A stretch of 64,000 nt of DNA, taken from Rhodobiaceae bacterium (lineage in GTDB: Bacteria; Pseudomonadota; Alphaproteobacteria; Rhizobiales; Tepidamorphaceae). The notes beneath the pieces were generated by a model. The model worked only from the letters and a program-made list of their open reading frames with translations. It was not told the DNA's origin and ran no database searches. Shown piece by piece: positions 17,113 through 26,122 of the stretch; positions within the stretch are counted from its first letter, which is position 1, and every line of letters starts with the position of its first letter. The stretch lies in the NCBI GenBank assembly GCA_020637895.1, contig JACKJP010000005.1, positions 219,739-283,738 on the forward strand, written 5' to 3'. The position numbers were made by a program, and so were the translations under genes.

Positions 17113-18290
17113 TGGTTAATCCAGGCATCAATCGCGGCAAGGTCGCCATCGTCGGCGCTGCGGAATCGGACCTCGGCGAAGTAACGCCTGGCCTGACGCC
17201 CATGGACCTGATGGCGCAGGCAAGTCTGCGCGCTCTCGACGACGCGGGGATATCGGTACGCGAGGTCGATGGAATATTCGCGTCCGGCGTCCAAACGCGC
17301 ATGGCGGGTGTACACCTTGCCGAATATCTCAAGATCAGTCCGCGTTATCACAATGGCTCGTTCAGTGGCGGATCGGTATTCGAGACCATGGTCGGCGACG
17401 CGGTCGCGGCCATTCAGGCCGGCCTTTGCAGCGTTGCCCTCATCGCCTATGGCAGCACGCAGCGTTCCGCCTCCATGGCGGGGTCCGGCCCTGCCCGTCT
17501 TATCGGCATAAGGACCTACGACCCGCTCATCACGCCGTTCGGGCCGCGCATGCCGATGAGTTCCTATGCCATGGCGGCGTCAAGGCACATGTACGAGTTC
17601 GGAACGACCCGCGAGCAGCTGGCCGAGGTCGCCGTCTCGGCACGCAAATGGGCGCTGAAGAATCCTGTCGCTTGGGAAAAGGAACCGCTTTCCGTCGATG
17701 AGGTTCTCGGGGCCAGGATCATCAGTTCGCCATTCACAAAATTCGACTGCTGCCTCGTGACCGATGGCGGCGGCGCAGTGGTTCTTGTTTCTGCCGAAAG
17801 GGCCGCTTCGCTGCGCAGAAAGCCTGTGTACGTGCTCGGTGTCGGCGACGGCGTGACCCATTACGAAATCCACTCGATGGACGATCTCACGCGAACCGCG
17901 ACGATCCAGTCCAGCACGAATGCGTTCGCCATGGCGGGTATCACGGCCAGCGATGTCGACGTGGTCGAGCTCTACGATGCGTTCACCATCAATACGATCC
18001 TGTTTCTGGAAGACATGGGATTTTGCGCCAAGGGCGAAGGCGGCGCATTCGTTTCCGAAGGGCGTATCGCGCCCGGCGGAACCCTGCCGGTCAATACCAA
18101 TGGCGGCGGCCTCTCATACGGTCACCCGGGCATGTACGGGCTGCAGCTTCTCGTCGAAGCCGTGCGTCAGGTGCGCGGCGAATGCGGCGAGCGTCAGGTG
18201 GCGGACGTCAATATTGCCGTCGCGCATGGAAATGGCGGCACCCTTTCATCGCAGAGCACCGTTGTGCTCGGCGGCGCGGATACTCTCTGA
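17112..18290 (+). CDS. Thiolase-superfamily protein, SCPx/Ltp2-like, lacking the nucleophilic Cys
   Basis: A 392-residue SCP2-thiolase-like protein. It contains VVELYDAFTINTILFLEDMGFC, NTNGGGLSYGHPGMYG and AHGNGGT, in the same positions as the protein at 9423-10577. The active-site cysteine is missing: the corresponding stretch is NGSFSGGSVFE. The true start is ATG 17112, overlapping the DUF35 stop by one base. The longer in-frame ORF from 16881 is a DUF35 shadow. With DUF35 it probably forms an aldolase-type complex for side-chain cleavage, working on the products of the SDR and hydratase encoded downstream. Confidence 0.85.
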   Translation: MVNPGINRGKVAIVGAAESDLGEVTPGLTPMDLMAQASLRALDDAGISVREVDGIFASGVQTRMAGVHLAEYLKISPRYHNGSFSGGSVFETMVGDAVAAIQAGLCSVALIAYGSTQRSASMAGSGPARLIGIRTYDPLITPFGPRMPMSSYAMAASRHMYEFGTTREQLAEVAVSARKWALKNPVAWEKEPLSVDEVLGARIISSPFTKFDCCLVTDGGGAVVLVSAERAASLRRKPVYVLGVGDGVTHYEIHSMDDLTRTATIQSSTNAFAMAGITASDVDVVELYDAFTINTILFLEDMGFCAKGEGGAFVSEGRIAPGGTLPVNTNGGGLSYGHPGMYGLQLLVEAVRQVRGECGERQVADVNIAVAHGNGGTLSSQSTVVLGGADTL

Positions 18291-18299
18291 GGAAATCTC

Positions 18300-19211
18300 A
18301 TGACCGACAGATTACTGGAAGGACGCGTGGCGCTTGTAACCGGCGCCGGTCGCGGCATTGGCCGCAGTGTCGCAATGACGCTCGCAGCAGAAGGCGCGAA
18401 GGTCGTCGTGAACGACATCGGCGCGGCGCTCTGGGGCGATGAAAGCGCTGACAACCCGGCGGCTGAAGTTGTAGCGGCGATCCGTGCGAGCGCCGGCGAA
18501 GCGATCGCCAATGGCGATTCCGTTGCCGACTGGGAAAGCGCGAGCCGCATGGTTGCGGCCGCACAGGATGCATTCGGCAGGCTCGACATCGTGGTCAACA
18601 ATGCCGGCATCATCCGTGACTCAATCGTTCACAAGATGTCGCCGGAGGATTTCGACGCGGTCATCGACGTTCACGTACGCGGCAGCTTCTATGTCAGCCG
18701 GGCGGCGGCACCTCTGTTCCGGGAACAGAATGGCGGTTGCTACATCCACATGACATCAAATGCCGGACTGATCGGGAATATCGGCCAGGCCAACTATATG
18801 GCCGCCAAGATGGGCATAGTCGGCCTGTCGCGCTCGCTCGCAATGGATCTCGCGCGATACAATGTCCGCTCGAACTGCATCGCGCCATTTGCCAAGACAC
18901 GGATGACCGAAAGCGTACCGGCTTCGCCCGATCAGGCGGCCGCTCGAGCGGCGAAGATTGCCGGCTGGCGGCCGGAATCCGTTGGCGTTCTTGCCGCTAC
19001 GCTCGCCAGCGATGCCTGCGCGGAAATCAGCGGGCAGATATTCGGCGCCCGAGGCAATGAGGTGTTCGTTTTCAGCCAGCCTCGCCCGATACGGTCCGTA
19101 CACAGGGACGGTGGCTGGACACCCGACGGGCTCGGCAAGGTTCTGCCGAAGTTCGGCGCTGCCTATTCACCGATAACCGATGCAACCATGACCTGGGATT
19201 CGGTCGACTGA
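18300..19211 (+). CDS. SDR, (3R)-hydroxyacyl-CoA dehydrogenase-like (MFE-2 type)
   Basis: A 303-residue short-chain dehydrogenase closely resembling SDR 14195 in order and motifs: TGAGRGIG, VVVNDIG, NNAG, HMTSNAG and NYMAAK, then a tail with FSQPRPIRSVHRDGGWTP. It should interconvert 3-hydroxyacyl- and 3-ketoacyl-CoA. GAGGAAA precedes the ATG, ten bases after the thiolase stop, so it is in the DUF35-thiolase operon. A two-domain hydratase follows 20 bases later, repeating the SDR-hydratase arrangement. Confidence 0.88.
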   Translation: MTDRLLEGRVALVTGAGRGIGRSVAMTLAAEGAKVVVNDIGAALWGDESADNPAAEVVAAIRASAGEAIANGDSVADWESASRMVAAAQDAFGRLDIVVNNAGIIRDSIVHKMSPEDFDAVIDVHVRGSFYVSRAAAPLFREQNGGCYIHMTSNAGLIGNIGQANYMAAKMGIVGLSRSLAMDLARYNVRSNCIAPFAKTRMTESVPASPDQAAARAAKIAGWRPESVGVLAATLASDACAEISGQIFGARGNEVFVFSQPRPIRSVHRDGGWTPDGLGKVLPKFGAAYSPITDATMTWDSVD

Positions 19212-19231
19212 CCGGCACGGACTGAACGCGA

Positions 19232-20083
19232 ATGCCCATCGACTATGAAAAAGCGCTGAACTTCCGCGTAGAAGGCAGGAAATTCTCCTACTCGCCGCGC
19301 GACACGATCATCTATGCGCTCGGCGTCGGATTTGGCAGTGACCCCACCAACGAAGCGGAGCTTCGTTTCGTCTATGAGGAGAACCTCCTGGCGGCGCCGT
19401 CGATGGCAACGGTCATCGCGTGGGGCGCTGACGAGATTGAGAAGACCGGCATCGACTTTTCAATGCTGGTCGCCGGCGAGCAACGCCTGGAAATGCACGC
19501 CACGCTGCCGCCTGCCGCCGATATCGTCGCGAGCTGGTCGATCAAGGAGATCGTGGACAAGGGGCCGGGAAAAGGCGCGCTCATCATTCATGAATATGAG
19601 ATTGTCGATGCCTCTGACGGCCAACGGCTTGCGACGCTGGGGCGTACAAGTTTTGCCCGGGCCGACGGCGGTTTCGGTGGACCGTCCGAAGGCGCTCCGC
19701 AGCCACACGCCATTCCTGGCCGTTCACCCGATCTTGAAATACAAATCCGGGTATTGCCCCAGCAGGCGCTCATCTATCGCCTGAGTGGCGATGCCAATCC
19801 CCTGCATGTCGACCCGGCCGTCGCACGCAAGGCCGGATTTGAGCGTCCGATCCTGCATGGCCTAGGCACTTATGGCATGGTCGGGCGCGCGATATTGAAG
19901 TCGTGGTGCGACCACGACCCGTCGCGATTGAAGAATTTCGATGCGCGGTTCTCAGCGCCCGTGCTTCCCGGGGACGAGATCACCCTGGCGACATGGCGGG
20001 ACGGAGAGGTCATTTCCTTCGAGGCCAGGGTTGCCGAACGCAACGCGATCGTCCTGCGCAATGGCAGAGCCGTCATTCGCTGA
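19232..20083 (+). CDS. Two-hotdog enoyl-CoA hydratase 2 (MFE-2 hydratase-domain type)
   Basis: A 283-residue protein with an N-terminal decayed hotdog half and a C-terminal catalytic half. The latter contains IYRLSGDANPLHVDPAVARK and then RPILHGLGTYG, the (R)-hydratase signature with the Asp and His pair (about residues 187-192). This is the layout of the hydratase-2 domain of human MFE-2 and of bacterial Htd2-like enzymes, and it accommodates long, bulky or 2-methyl-branched enoyl-CoAs. It follows SDR 18300 directly and ends the operon, 18 bases from the oppositely oriented ferredoxin gene. Confidence 0.9.
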   Translation: MPIDYEKALNFRVEGRKFSYSPRDTIIYALGVGFGSDPTNEAELRFVYEENLLAAPSMATVIAWGADEIEKTGIDFSMLVAGEQRLEMHATLPPAADIVASWSIKEIVDKGPGKGALIIHEYEIVDASDGQRLATLGRTSFARADGGFGGPSEGAPQPHAIPGRSPDLEIQIRVLPQQALIYRLSGDANPLHVDPAVARKAGFERPILHGLGTYGMVGRAILKSWCDHDPSRLKNFDARFSAPVLPGDEITLATWRDGEVISFEARVAERNAIVLRNGRAVIR

Positions 20084-20101
20084 CGGGGCACCCGCCGCAC
20101 G

Positions 20102-20317
20102 TCAGAAGATTTCCTCGCCATTGTCATCGACGAGTTTGATCGCGCCTGACGGGCAGGCCCGCACCGCATTCTTTGCGTCTTCGACGGCGGACGCGTCGAT
20201 ATCGGCGACCAATACGACAACCAGCCCGTCATCGTCATCCTGAGCGAAGAGATTGGGCGAAAACATCACACACTGGCCCGCGCCGACGCAGAGAGACCTG
20301 TCCGATACGATCTTCAT
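20102..20317 (-). CDS. [3Fe-4S]-type ferredoxin, P450 partner
   Basis: A 71-residue ferredoxin with CVGAGQC, then a single C-P pair (RACPSGA) about 38 residues on. The residue that would be the fourth Cys is Ala, which indicates a 3Fe-4S cluster as in many P450-linked ferredoxins. The gene lies 33 bases downstream of a P450 on the same strand, so it should pass electrons to that enzyme. ATG 20317 is chosen over TTG 20320. No ferredoxin reductase gene is present in the window, so one encoded elsewhere would be needed. Confidence 0.9.
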   Translation of the reverse strand: MKIVSDRSLCVGAGQCVMFSPNLFAQDDDDGLVVVLVADIDASAVEDAKNAVRACPSGAIKLVDDNGEEIF

Positions 20318-20350
20318 CAAAGCAATTCCCTTTTGACTGGACGGCGAAGA

Positions 20351-21589
20351 TTACCAGGTCACCGGCATCGATATGAGCCCGTGGACGAGGACATTCCGCT
20401 TGAACTCCAGTTCGTCGAAGGGAACGGCAAGCCTGATTTGCGGGATCCGTTTGGGCAGCTTGTTGAATACCACATTGAGCTCGAGACGGGCCAGCGGCTG
20501 ACCCAGGCACTGATGCACGCCGAAGCCGAAGGCGACATGCGGATAGGTGCTCTTGCGGGCGATATCGAAGATCTCCGGATCGTCGAAAACGCGCGGGTCG
20601 CGGTTCGCCGCATTGATCATGGGCAGGATGCCCTCGCCTGACCTGATCATGACCCCGTTGTAGTCGACGTCCTCCGTCGCAACACGCGTACCGACGAATT
20701 GCAGGATCGTGTGATAGCGGAGCATTTCCTCCACGGCCAACTGCACGACTTCGTCGGACTGATTGAGGCGCAGGCGCTCCATGTCGTCGGGATTTTGAAT
20801 GAGAGACAGGATTCCGAGGGCGGTCATGTTCGCGGTCGTTTCATGGCCTGCCATCATGAGCAGTTCCAGCGAAACCACCGCATCCTCGATGTCCAGATGC
20901 CCGGGCTGGATCTGGTCGACGATCATGCGCCCCAGAATATCGTCGTGCTTTTCGGGTGCCTTGCTTTTCTCCGCAATCAGGTCGCGCATGAAATTGCGCA
21001 TGTCGACACCAGCCTGAATCGCATCCTGAGGATCGACGTCGATGCGCACCTTGGTGGTGCTGCGCTCGACGAAGAATTCTGAATCGCTGTGCGGTATGCC
21101 GAGCATTTTCATGATGACCTGTGTCGGCAGCGGCAGGGCAAAGGCCTCCACGAAGTCGACCGGTCTCCGGCCGGACAGCATATCCTCGATGAGGTCGTCG
21201 ACGATCTGCTCGATCATCGACCGAAGCGACTGGATCTTGTGGTGCGTGAACTCCTTGGTGAGCATCCGTCGAAGCTTGGTGTGATCGGGTGGGTCCTGCC
21301 TGATGAACGAGGGACGCTCCGTCCCGGTCAGCACCTTTCGCAGCTTGGTGATGTTGGGATAGCCCGGCGCGCGTGGATTGGCACTGAACCGGTTGTCGGC
21401 GAGGAGCTTGCGAACGTCTTCGTATCGCGTCACCAGCCAGGCGACATTGCCATCCCACAGCCGGACTTTCTTGAAGGGCTCACTTTCGCGCAGCTCGCGA
21501 TATTCCGGCGCAGGACCCATTTCCGTGCGCTCGAAAGGGAAAAGCGGAAGCGTGCGTTCCGCCGCCGTACCGGCAGCTTCAATAGCCAT
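20351..21589 (-). CDS. Cytochrome P450, bacterial class I
   Basis: A 412-residue soluble P450. The oxygen-activation helix reads MMAGHETTANM, the K-helix pair is in VEEMLRY, and the haem loop FGFGVHQCLGQ places the ligand Cys at residue 361. DPPDHTKLRRMLTKEFT is the usual C-helix region. The start is ATG 21589 with GGAGGAAACCC before it. It forms an operon with the ferredoxin and is divergent from a LysR gene, with a full operator match between them. It probably makes the first hydroxylation of the growth substrate. It has the same length and haem-Cys position as the P450 at 29680, so the two are likely related. Confidence 0.94.
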   Translation of the reverse strand: MAIEAAGTAAERTLPLFPFERTEMGPAPEYRELRESEPFKKVRLWDGNVAWLVTRYEDVRKLLADNRFSANPRAPGYPNITKLRKVLTGTERPSFIRQDPPDHTKLRRMLTKEFTHHKIQSLRSMIEQIVDDLIEDMLSGRRPVDFVEAFALPLPTQVIMKMLGIPHSDSEFFVERSTTKVRIDVDPQDAIQAGVDMRNFMRDLIAEKSKAPEKHDDILGRMIVDQIQPGHLDIEDAVVSLELLMMAGHETTANMTALGILSLIQNPDDMERLRLNQSDEVVQLAVEEMLRYHTILQFVGTRVATEDVDYNGVMIRSGEGILPMINAANRDPRVFDDPEIFDIARKSTYPHVAFGFGVHQCLGQPLARLELNVVFNKLPKRIPQIRLAVPFDELEFKRNVLVHGLISMPVTW

Positions 21590-21766
21590 GGGTTTCCTCC
21601 AACTGCGGCCGTTCGGGCCAGCCTTCTTTGGTGAAAACTTTTCCAGCCGGAGCACGATCCGTCGAGTGAAAGTTCCTCACGTCGGTATTCTGTTTGGCTC
21701 ATTTTGCGGTCGCCGCCCGGCCAGCAGACCTGGCTGGCGTCGACCTGAACCATTATCCATGGTATT

Positions 21767-21777
21767 TGGTTGGACCA
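21767..21777. promoter_or_regulatory. candidate GntR/FadR-type operator (P450 / LysR divergent region)
   Basis: TGGTTGGACCA is a full match to TNGTNNNACNA. It lies 44 bases before the LysR ATG and 178 bases before the P450 ATG. The LysR protein would also be expected to bind in this region, but I see no clear T-N11-A site. Confidence 0.5.
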
Positions 21778-21820
21778 TAACGAACGTCGCGGTGAACGAC
21801 GGGAGGAAGCAGACCTGACG

Positions 21821-22813
21821 ATGCGCGCCAATCCGATCGCGGCCCTCGACCTGACGCATTTGCGCGTCCTCGATACGATGCTTCAGGAGCAAAGCGTTCG
21901 GCAGACGGCCGACAGGCTATGCCTGTCTCCTTCGGCCATAAGCCACGCGCTGGCACGCCTGCGCACGGTTACCGGCGACCAGCTTTTCATTCGCTCCGCC
22001 AACACGATGCTGCCGACAGCCAGAGCGCTTGAGATCGCGCCCATGCTGAGCGAGGCGATGCGTCTGCTGGAAGCGTCACTGGCCGAGCCGCATTTCGATC
22101 CGGCGATCTCGACGCGCGAATTCCGGATCGCCTGCTTTCCATTCATCGCCAAGAACGTCCTTCCCGAAGCCATGCGCCTTATCCACGCCGAAGCACCCAG
22201 TATCCGCCTGCGCGCATGGCCGGTCACCGAGCAGCTGGTCAGTGACCTCGACAGCGGCAGACTTGACTGCGCGTTCGGATCCTTCGCCCGCGTACCGGAT
22301 TGGGCCGTGACGCGCGAACTGTTCCGCGAGGAAATGGTGATTGCAATGCGCCGCGGCGGACCAATGGCCAATCGCAAGCTGACGCCTGAAGACCTGGCGC
22401 GATATCCGCATGTCGATGTGCAGACAGACGACGAGAACACACAGCTCATCGAGAATTTTCACGTCCAGAACGGACTTGAAAGACAGATATCAGCAACCGG
22501 CTGGGAGAAGCTGAAATCTGTTCTGGAGCAGCGCGGGCTGGAGCGCAAAGTCGCGCTGGTGACCACCGACACGTTGTGCGCGCTCGCTGTAGTCAGCCAG
22601 ACCGACATGATGTCGCTAGTGATCCGGCGCGTCGCCGAACGCTTCGCGAAGTCCTTCGACCTTGAGCTGTTTGCGCCGCCCTATGAGGAAGACCCCATGC
22701 CGATCCATCTGATCAGGCACAAGCGACAGGATAACGATCCTGCGGTCAACTGGCTTTGCTCAAGGCTTTCGGACGCCGCAAGGGCTTATGACGAGGCCCC
22801 GGCATCGGCCTGA
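21821..22813 (+). CDS. LysR-family transcriptional regulator
   Basis: A 330-residue regulator. Residues 7-66 are a LysR helix-turn-helix (LRVLDTMLQEQSVRQTADRL, then LSPSAISHALARLR), followed by a two-lobed inducer domain (FRIACFPFIAKNVLP onward). Divergence from the P450-ferredoxin operon suggests it activates those genes in response to substrate or a pathway intermediate. ATG 21821 is used; the GGAGG is 14 bases upstream, rather far, so a non-ATG start slightly upstream is possible. Confidence 0.88.
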   Translation: MRANPIAALDLTHLRVLDTMLQEQSVRQTADRLCLSPSAISHALARLRTVTGDQLFIRSANTMLPTARALEIAPMLSEAMRLLEASLAEPHFDPAISTREFRIACFPFIAKNVLPEAMRLIHAEAPSIRLRAWPVTEQLVSDLDSGRLDCAFGSFARVPDWAVTRELFREEMVIAMRRGGPMANRKLTPEDLARYPHVDVQTDDENTQLIENFHVQNGLERQISATGWEKLKSVLEQRGLERKVALVTTDTLCALAVVSQTDMMSLVIRRVAERFAKSFDLELFAPPYEEDPMPIHLIRHKRQDNDPAVNWLCSRLSDAARAYDEAPASA

Positions 22814-22847
22814 CAGACCATCGCGGGAATCGGCGTATGGCTGGCGA

Positions 22848-24467
22848 TCAGCCCCTGGCCCCGCTGCGGATCAGATCCGACGCCTTCTCGGCGATCATCA
22901 ATGTCGCCGCCGCCGTATTGCCTGAAGCGATCTGCGGCATGACCGATGCATCGACGACGCGGAGCCCCTCAACGCCGTGAACGCGCAGCGTTGGATCGAC
23001 GACGGCCAGCGGATCGGAGGCCGGTCCCATCTTCGCCGTTCCTACCGGATGGAACACCGTTGACCCGTTGGCGAACGCATAGTCGATCCATTCATCGTCC
23101 GTCTGCACGTCGTTCCCTGGCGCAAGCTCCAGATCCCACATCGCCTTGAATGGCTCTGTATCGAGAATCGCACGTACCGTGCGGCATGCGGCGACAAGCA
23201 CATCCCGGTCGACCGCTTCGCGCAGATAGTTGGGCTGGACAGCCGGCAGCTCAAGCGGATCGGCGGATCGGGCGCGCACAAAACCGCGGCTTTGGGGACG
23301 ATGCTGCCAGACGGCGCAGGTTGCGCCCGGAAATGGATCTGGCGCACGAGAGACCGCATTCTGCGTGACGCTGGCCGGGGTAAAGATGCCCTGCACATCG
23401 GCATCTTCCAGATCCGGCCTCGTCTTCAGGAAATACTGAAGTGTTGCCGGCGGCACGGCGACAACGCTCGGCCTACCGAGGAACCAGTTCAGGACTTCCA
23501 GCGGGAGGCGCGGGAACCTGGCACGCTGATTGAAGGTGACGGCACCGGGGCAGCGAACGGCAATCCTGGCCAGATAATGATCGTGAAAGTTCTCGCCGAC
23601 TCCGGGCAGATGTCTGACCGTCGCGACGCCGATGCGCGAAAGAAGCTCATGGTGACCGATGCCAGACAGCTGTAGCAATTTCGGCGTACCGATGGCTCCG
23701 GCTGCCAGAATGATCTCGGCGCGCGCATGGATCGTCTGAACCTCGCCGCCACGCTGGCAGGAAACGCTTCGCGCACGCATGCCGTCAAATTCCACGCCCG
23801 TTACGGTGACACCGGCAAGAACGGTCAGGTTGCGACGCCCCCGCGCCGGCGCCAGGTAGGCGCTCGCGGCACTGACCCTTCGCCCCGACTGAACGGAGAC
23901 CTGAGCCGGCCCGATCCCTGCCTGTGACCGCCCGTTATAGTCCGCGTTCGCCGCTATGCCGTATCCGATTGCCGCCTGCCGGAATGCCTTGACGACTGGC
24001 ATGTCGACATCGAGCACATTCACCGAATAGGCGCCACTCCGGCCTCGCACCGCGTCGTCGCCTGCCCCCGTCGATTCCACCTTGCGGAAATAGGCCAGCA
24101 CGCTCTCATAGTCCCAGCCGGGATTGCCGGCCTGCGCCCAGCCGTCAAAGTCGCGTCCCTGCCCGCGGGTGAAGATCATCCCGTTGACGCTCGTTCCGCC
24201 ACCGAGAACCTTGCCCTGAATGAGCTTCACACGCCGCTCGCCGAAGCGCTCGGACGGCTCGGTGAAATAGCCCCAGGTATAGCGCTCATCATTGAGCGTG
24301 CGGGTAAAGCCTGCGGGCATGATGAAATTGATGCTCGACGGTTCCGGGCCCGCCTCCAGCAGGCAGACCGTGCAGGACGGGTCCTCGCTCAGCCTTGCGG
24401 CGAGAACCGATCCGGCGGCGCCGCCTCCGACGATCACGTAATCGAATTGCGCCTCGCTCAGCGTCAT
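22848..24467 (-). CDS. GMC-family FAD-dependent alcohol oxidoreductase
   Basis: A 539-residue choline-dehydrogenase-like flavoprotein. It has an N-terminal FAD-binding DYVIVGGGAAGSVLAARL, GMC signature 1 (GKVLGGGTSVNGMIFTRGQ), signature 2 (GAIGTPKLLQLSGIG), and a C-terminal FHPVGTAKMG plus SGNTAAATLMIAEK with the catalytic His region. Such enzymes oxidise a primary or secondary alcohol to the aldehyde or ketone. In this setting it could act on the alcohol made by the P450. ATG 24467 follows a GGGGGAAA site; the frame extends to 24506 without added support. It is downstream of and co-oriented with the binding-protein gene. Confidence 0.9.
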   Translation of the reverse strand: MTLSEAQFDYVIVGGGAAGSVLAARLSEDPSCTVCLLEAGPEPSSINFIMPAGFTRTLNDERYTWGYFTEPSERFGERRVKLIQGKVLGGGTSVNGMIFTRGQGRDFDGWAQAGNPGWDYESVLAYFRKVESTGAGDDAVRGRSGAYSVNVLDVDMPVVKAFRQAAIGYGIAANADYNGRSQAGIGPAQVSVQSGRRVSAASAYLAPARGRRNLTVLAGVTVTGVEFDGMRARSVSCQRGGEVQTIHARAEIILAAGAIGTPKLLQLSGIGHHELLSRIGVATVRHLPGVGENFHDHYLARIAVRCPGAVTFNQRARFPRLPLEVLNWFLGRPSVVAVPPATLQYFLKTRPDLEDADVQGIFTPASVTQNAVSRAPDPFPGATCAVWQHRPQSRGFVRARSADPLELPAVQPNYLREAVDRDVLVAACRTVRAILDTEPFKAMWDLELAPGNDVQTDDEWIDYAFANGSTVFHPVGTAKMGPASDPLAVVDPTLRVHGVEGLRVVDASVMPQIASGNTAAATLMIAEKASDLIRSGARG

Positions 24468-24625
24468 TGGACATTTCCCCCGCAGGAATTCCGGCCCGTT
24501 ATTCAAGGCTCTATAGCTCGCCGGACGGCGAGCGCTACTTCAGTCTTGTGCAATCTGGTCCATACATCAATGGCGATGGGGCGGGCGGCGATCGCCCGCC
24601 CCGTCACTTGCGATCTTTCAGGTCG

Positions 24626-25831
24626 TCACTTCTTGACGAGTGCGCATTTGCTCTCGCTCAGGGGGAAGTTGATGTCTTCCCCCTTGACCGTCGCGACGAT
24701 CTCCATGTGGTCCCACTTGCCCTTGGATTCCTCAGGCTTCTTGATGCGGAATGCATAGAGGTCACGGATCACCCTGCCGTCCTCGCGGATACGGCCGGTG
24801 GTGCCGGTTGCATCCTCGATCGGCAGTTCGCGCATTTTCTTGCCGACTTCAGCCGCGTCCTTGGTGCCGGCCGCCTTGACCGCCTTGAGGTAGTGGGTCA
24901 CCGCACTGTACTGCTGCGCATCCGCCCATGATGGCGGACGACCGAAGCGCTTGGCGAAGCGATCGCTGAATTCGCGAACCTTCTCGTTCCGGTCCCAATA
25001 GAACGGCGTCACCCCGAAGACGTTCTGCAGGTTCTCCATGCCGATGGCTTCGACGTCGGTCTGGGAGAAATAATACGGCGCGATCTTCATTTTCAGACCA
25101 AATTCATGCGCCTGCTTTATCGTGTTCACGATGAACGAACCGAAGGTCGGAAGCGCCAGCGTATCGGCGCCCTTGGCCTGCGCCTCGATGAGGAAAGGCG
25201 AGAAATCGGTAATTGTGAAAGGATGCTTGGCGGATCCGACGACCTCGCCACCCCGCTTCCTGATCACCGCTTCGGAGAGTTCCTGAACTTCCTTGCCGTA
25301 GATGTAATCGACGGAGATGAAGAAGAACTTCTTGCTGCCCTGATCGAACGCGACGTTCATGACGCCGTTGGCGATCGTATAGGTATCCGGCACCCACTGG
25401 CTGGTATTGATCGAGCAGCCCTCGCCGACAAGCGCATTCGCGGTCGCCCCCCAAAGGGCCATCTTGTTTTTCTGACGAACAAGATCGTTCACACCGAGCG
25501 CGACCGCGGAATTGTTCACATCCGCGATGACATCCACATTGTCGACATCCAGCCACTCGCGCGCGAGCGTCACGCCGATATCCGGCTTGTTTTGATGATC
25601 GCCCCAGATCACCTCGACCGGCATGCCGAGGACGGAACCGCCAAAATCGTCGATGGCCATCTTTACGGCTTCAACCGAGCTCATGCCGGCATAGGCCGCA
25701 ACCGGACCGCTGAGTTGCGAAAGAATGCCAATCTTGATGCCCTTGGCATCTTCGGCATGAACAGACAGGGGCAGACACCCCAGCGCAACGGCCAACGCCG
25801 GGCGCAAAAATAGCTTCAGGGAACTGTGCAT
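24626..25831 (-). CDS. Liv-type periplasmic substrate-binding protein, orphan
   Basis: A 401-residue exported protein of the branched-chain amino acid binding family (Peripla_BP_6). It has a signal peptide ending SVHA-EDAKG, then IKIGILSQLSGPVAAYAG and DHQNKPDIGVTLAREWLD. Family members near aromatic or steroid genes bind aromatic and alicyclic acids. No permease or ATPase genes adjoin, so it either shares the LivHMGF system at 31.5-34.8 kb or signals. ATG 25831 follows GGAGGAAGG. A perfect operator palindrome lies 74 bases upstream. Confidence 0.88.
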   Translation of the reverse strand: MHSSLKLFLRPALAVALGCLPLSVHAEDAKGIKIGILSQLSGPVAAYAGMSSVEAVKMAIDDFGGSVLGMPVEVIWGDHQNKPDIGVTLAREWLDVDNVDVIADVNNSAVALGVNDLVRQKNKMALWGATANALVGEGCSINTSQWVPDTYTIANGVMNVAFDQGSKKFFFISVDYIYGKEVQELSEAVIRKRGGEVVGSAKHPFTITDFSPFLIEAQAKGADTLALPTFGSFIVNTIKQAHEFGLKMKIAPYYFSQTDVEAIGMENLQNVFGVTPFYWDRNEKVREFSDRFAKRFGRPPSWADAQQYSAVTHYLKAVKAAGTKDAAEVGKKMRELPIEDATGTTGRIREDGRVIRDLYAFRIKKPEESKGKWDHMEIVATVKGEDINFPLSESKCALVKK

Positions 25832-25904
25832 GATGATCCTTCCTCCACGAAGACCGCGGGCGCTTCTGATGGCGCCCATCTCGGAAACCAAGACGCCTTG
25901 TCGT

Positions 25905-25915
25905 TGGTTGAACCA
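25905..25915. promoter_or_regulatory. GntR/FadR-type operator, perfect palindrome
   Basis: TGGTTGAACCA is a perfect inverted repeat about a central G and a full match to TNGTNNNACNA. It is the best copy in the window, 74 bases before the binding-protein start (25831). Confidence 0.6.
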
Positions 25916-26033
25916 TTAGAACAAAACAGTCAATTTCCGACAAGCCCGACAGATTGTGGAGACAATTTCGTATTTACTACAATATTTTCATGAACTTAAA
26001 ATCCCTACCCATACAGAATGTAATCCACTGTAT

Positions 26034-26044
26034 TGGTTGGTCCA
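26034..26044. promoter_or_regulatory. weak GntR-type operator candidate
   Basis: TGGTTGGTCCA, within a longer ATTGG...CCAAT palindrome (26032-26046), keeps both arms but has T in place of the conserved A. It lies about 200 bases upstream of the binding-protein gene. Confidence 0.3.
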
Positions 26045-26122
26045 ATATCCGATTTCAGGAAGCATGAGTCTCGCCAGACGCCCCATCAGCAACAGGCTTT
26101 TCGCGCTTGCCGATCACGCCGC

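Noticed and set aside
24555..24566. TGGTCCATACA upstream of the GMC oxidoreductase
   Set aside because: Only one half-site matches the GntR pattern; too weak to call.
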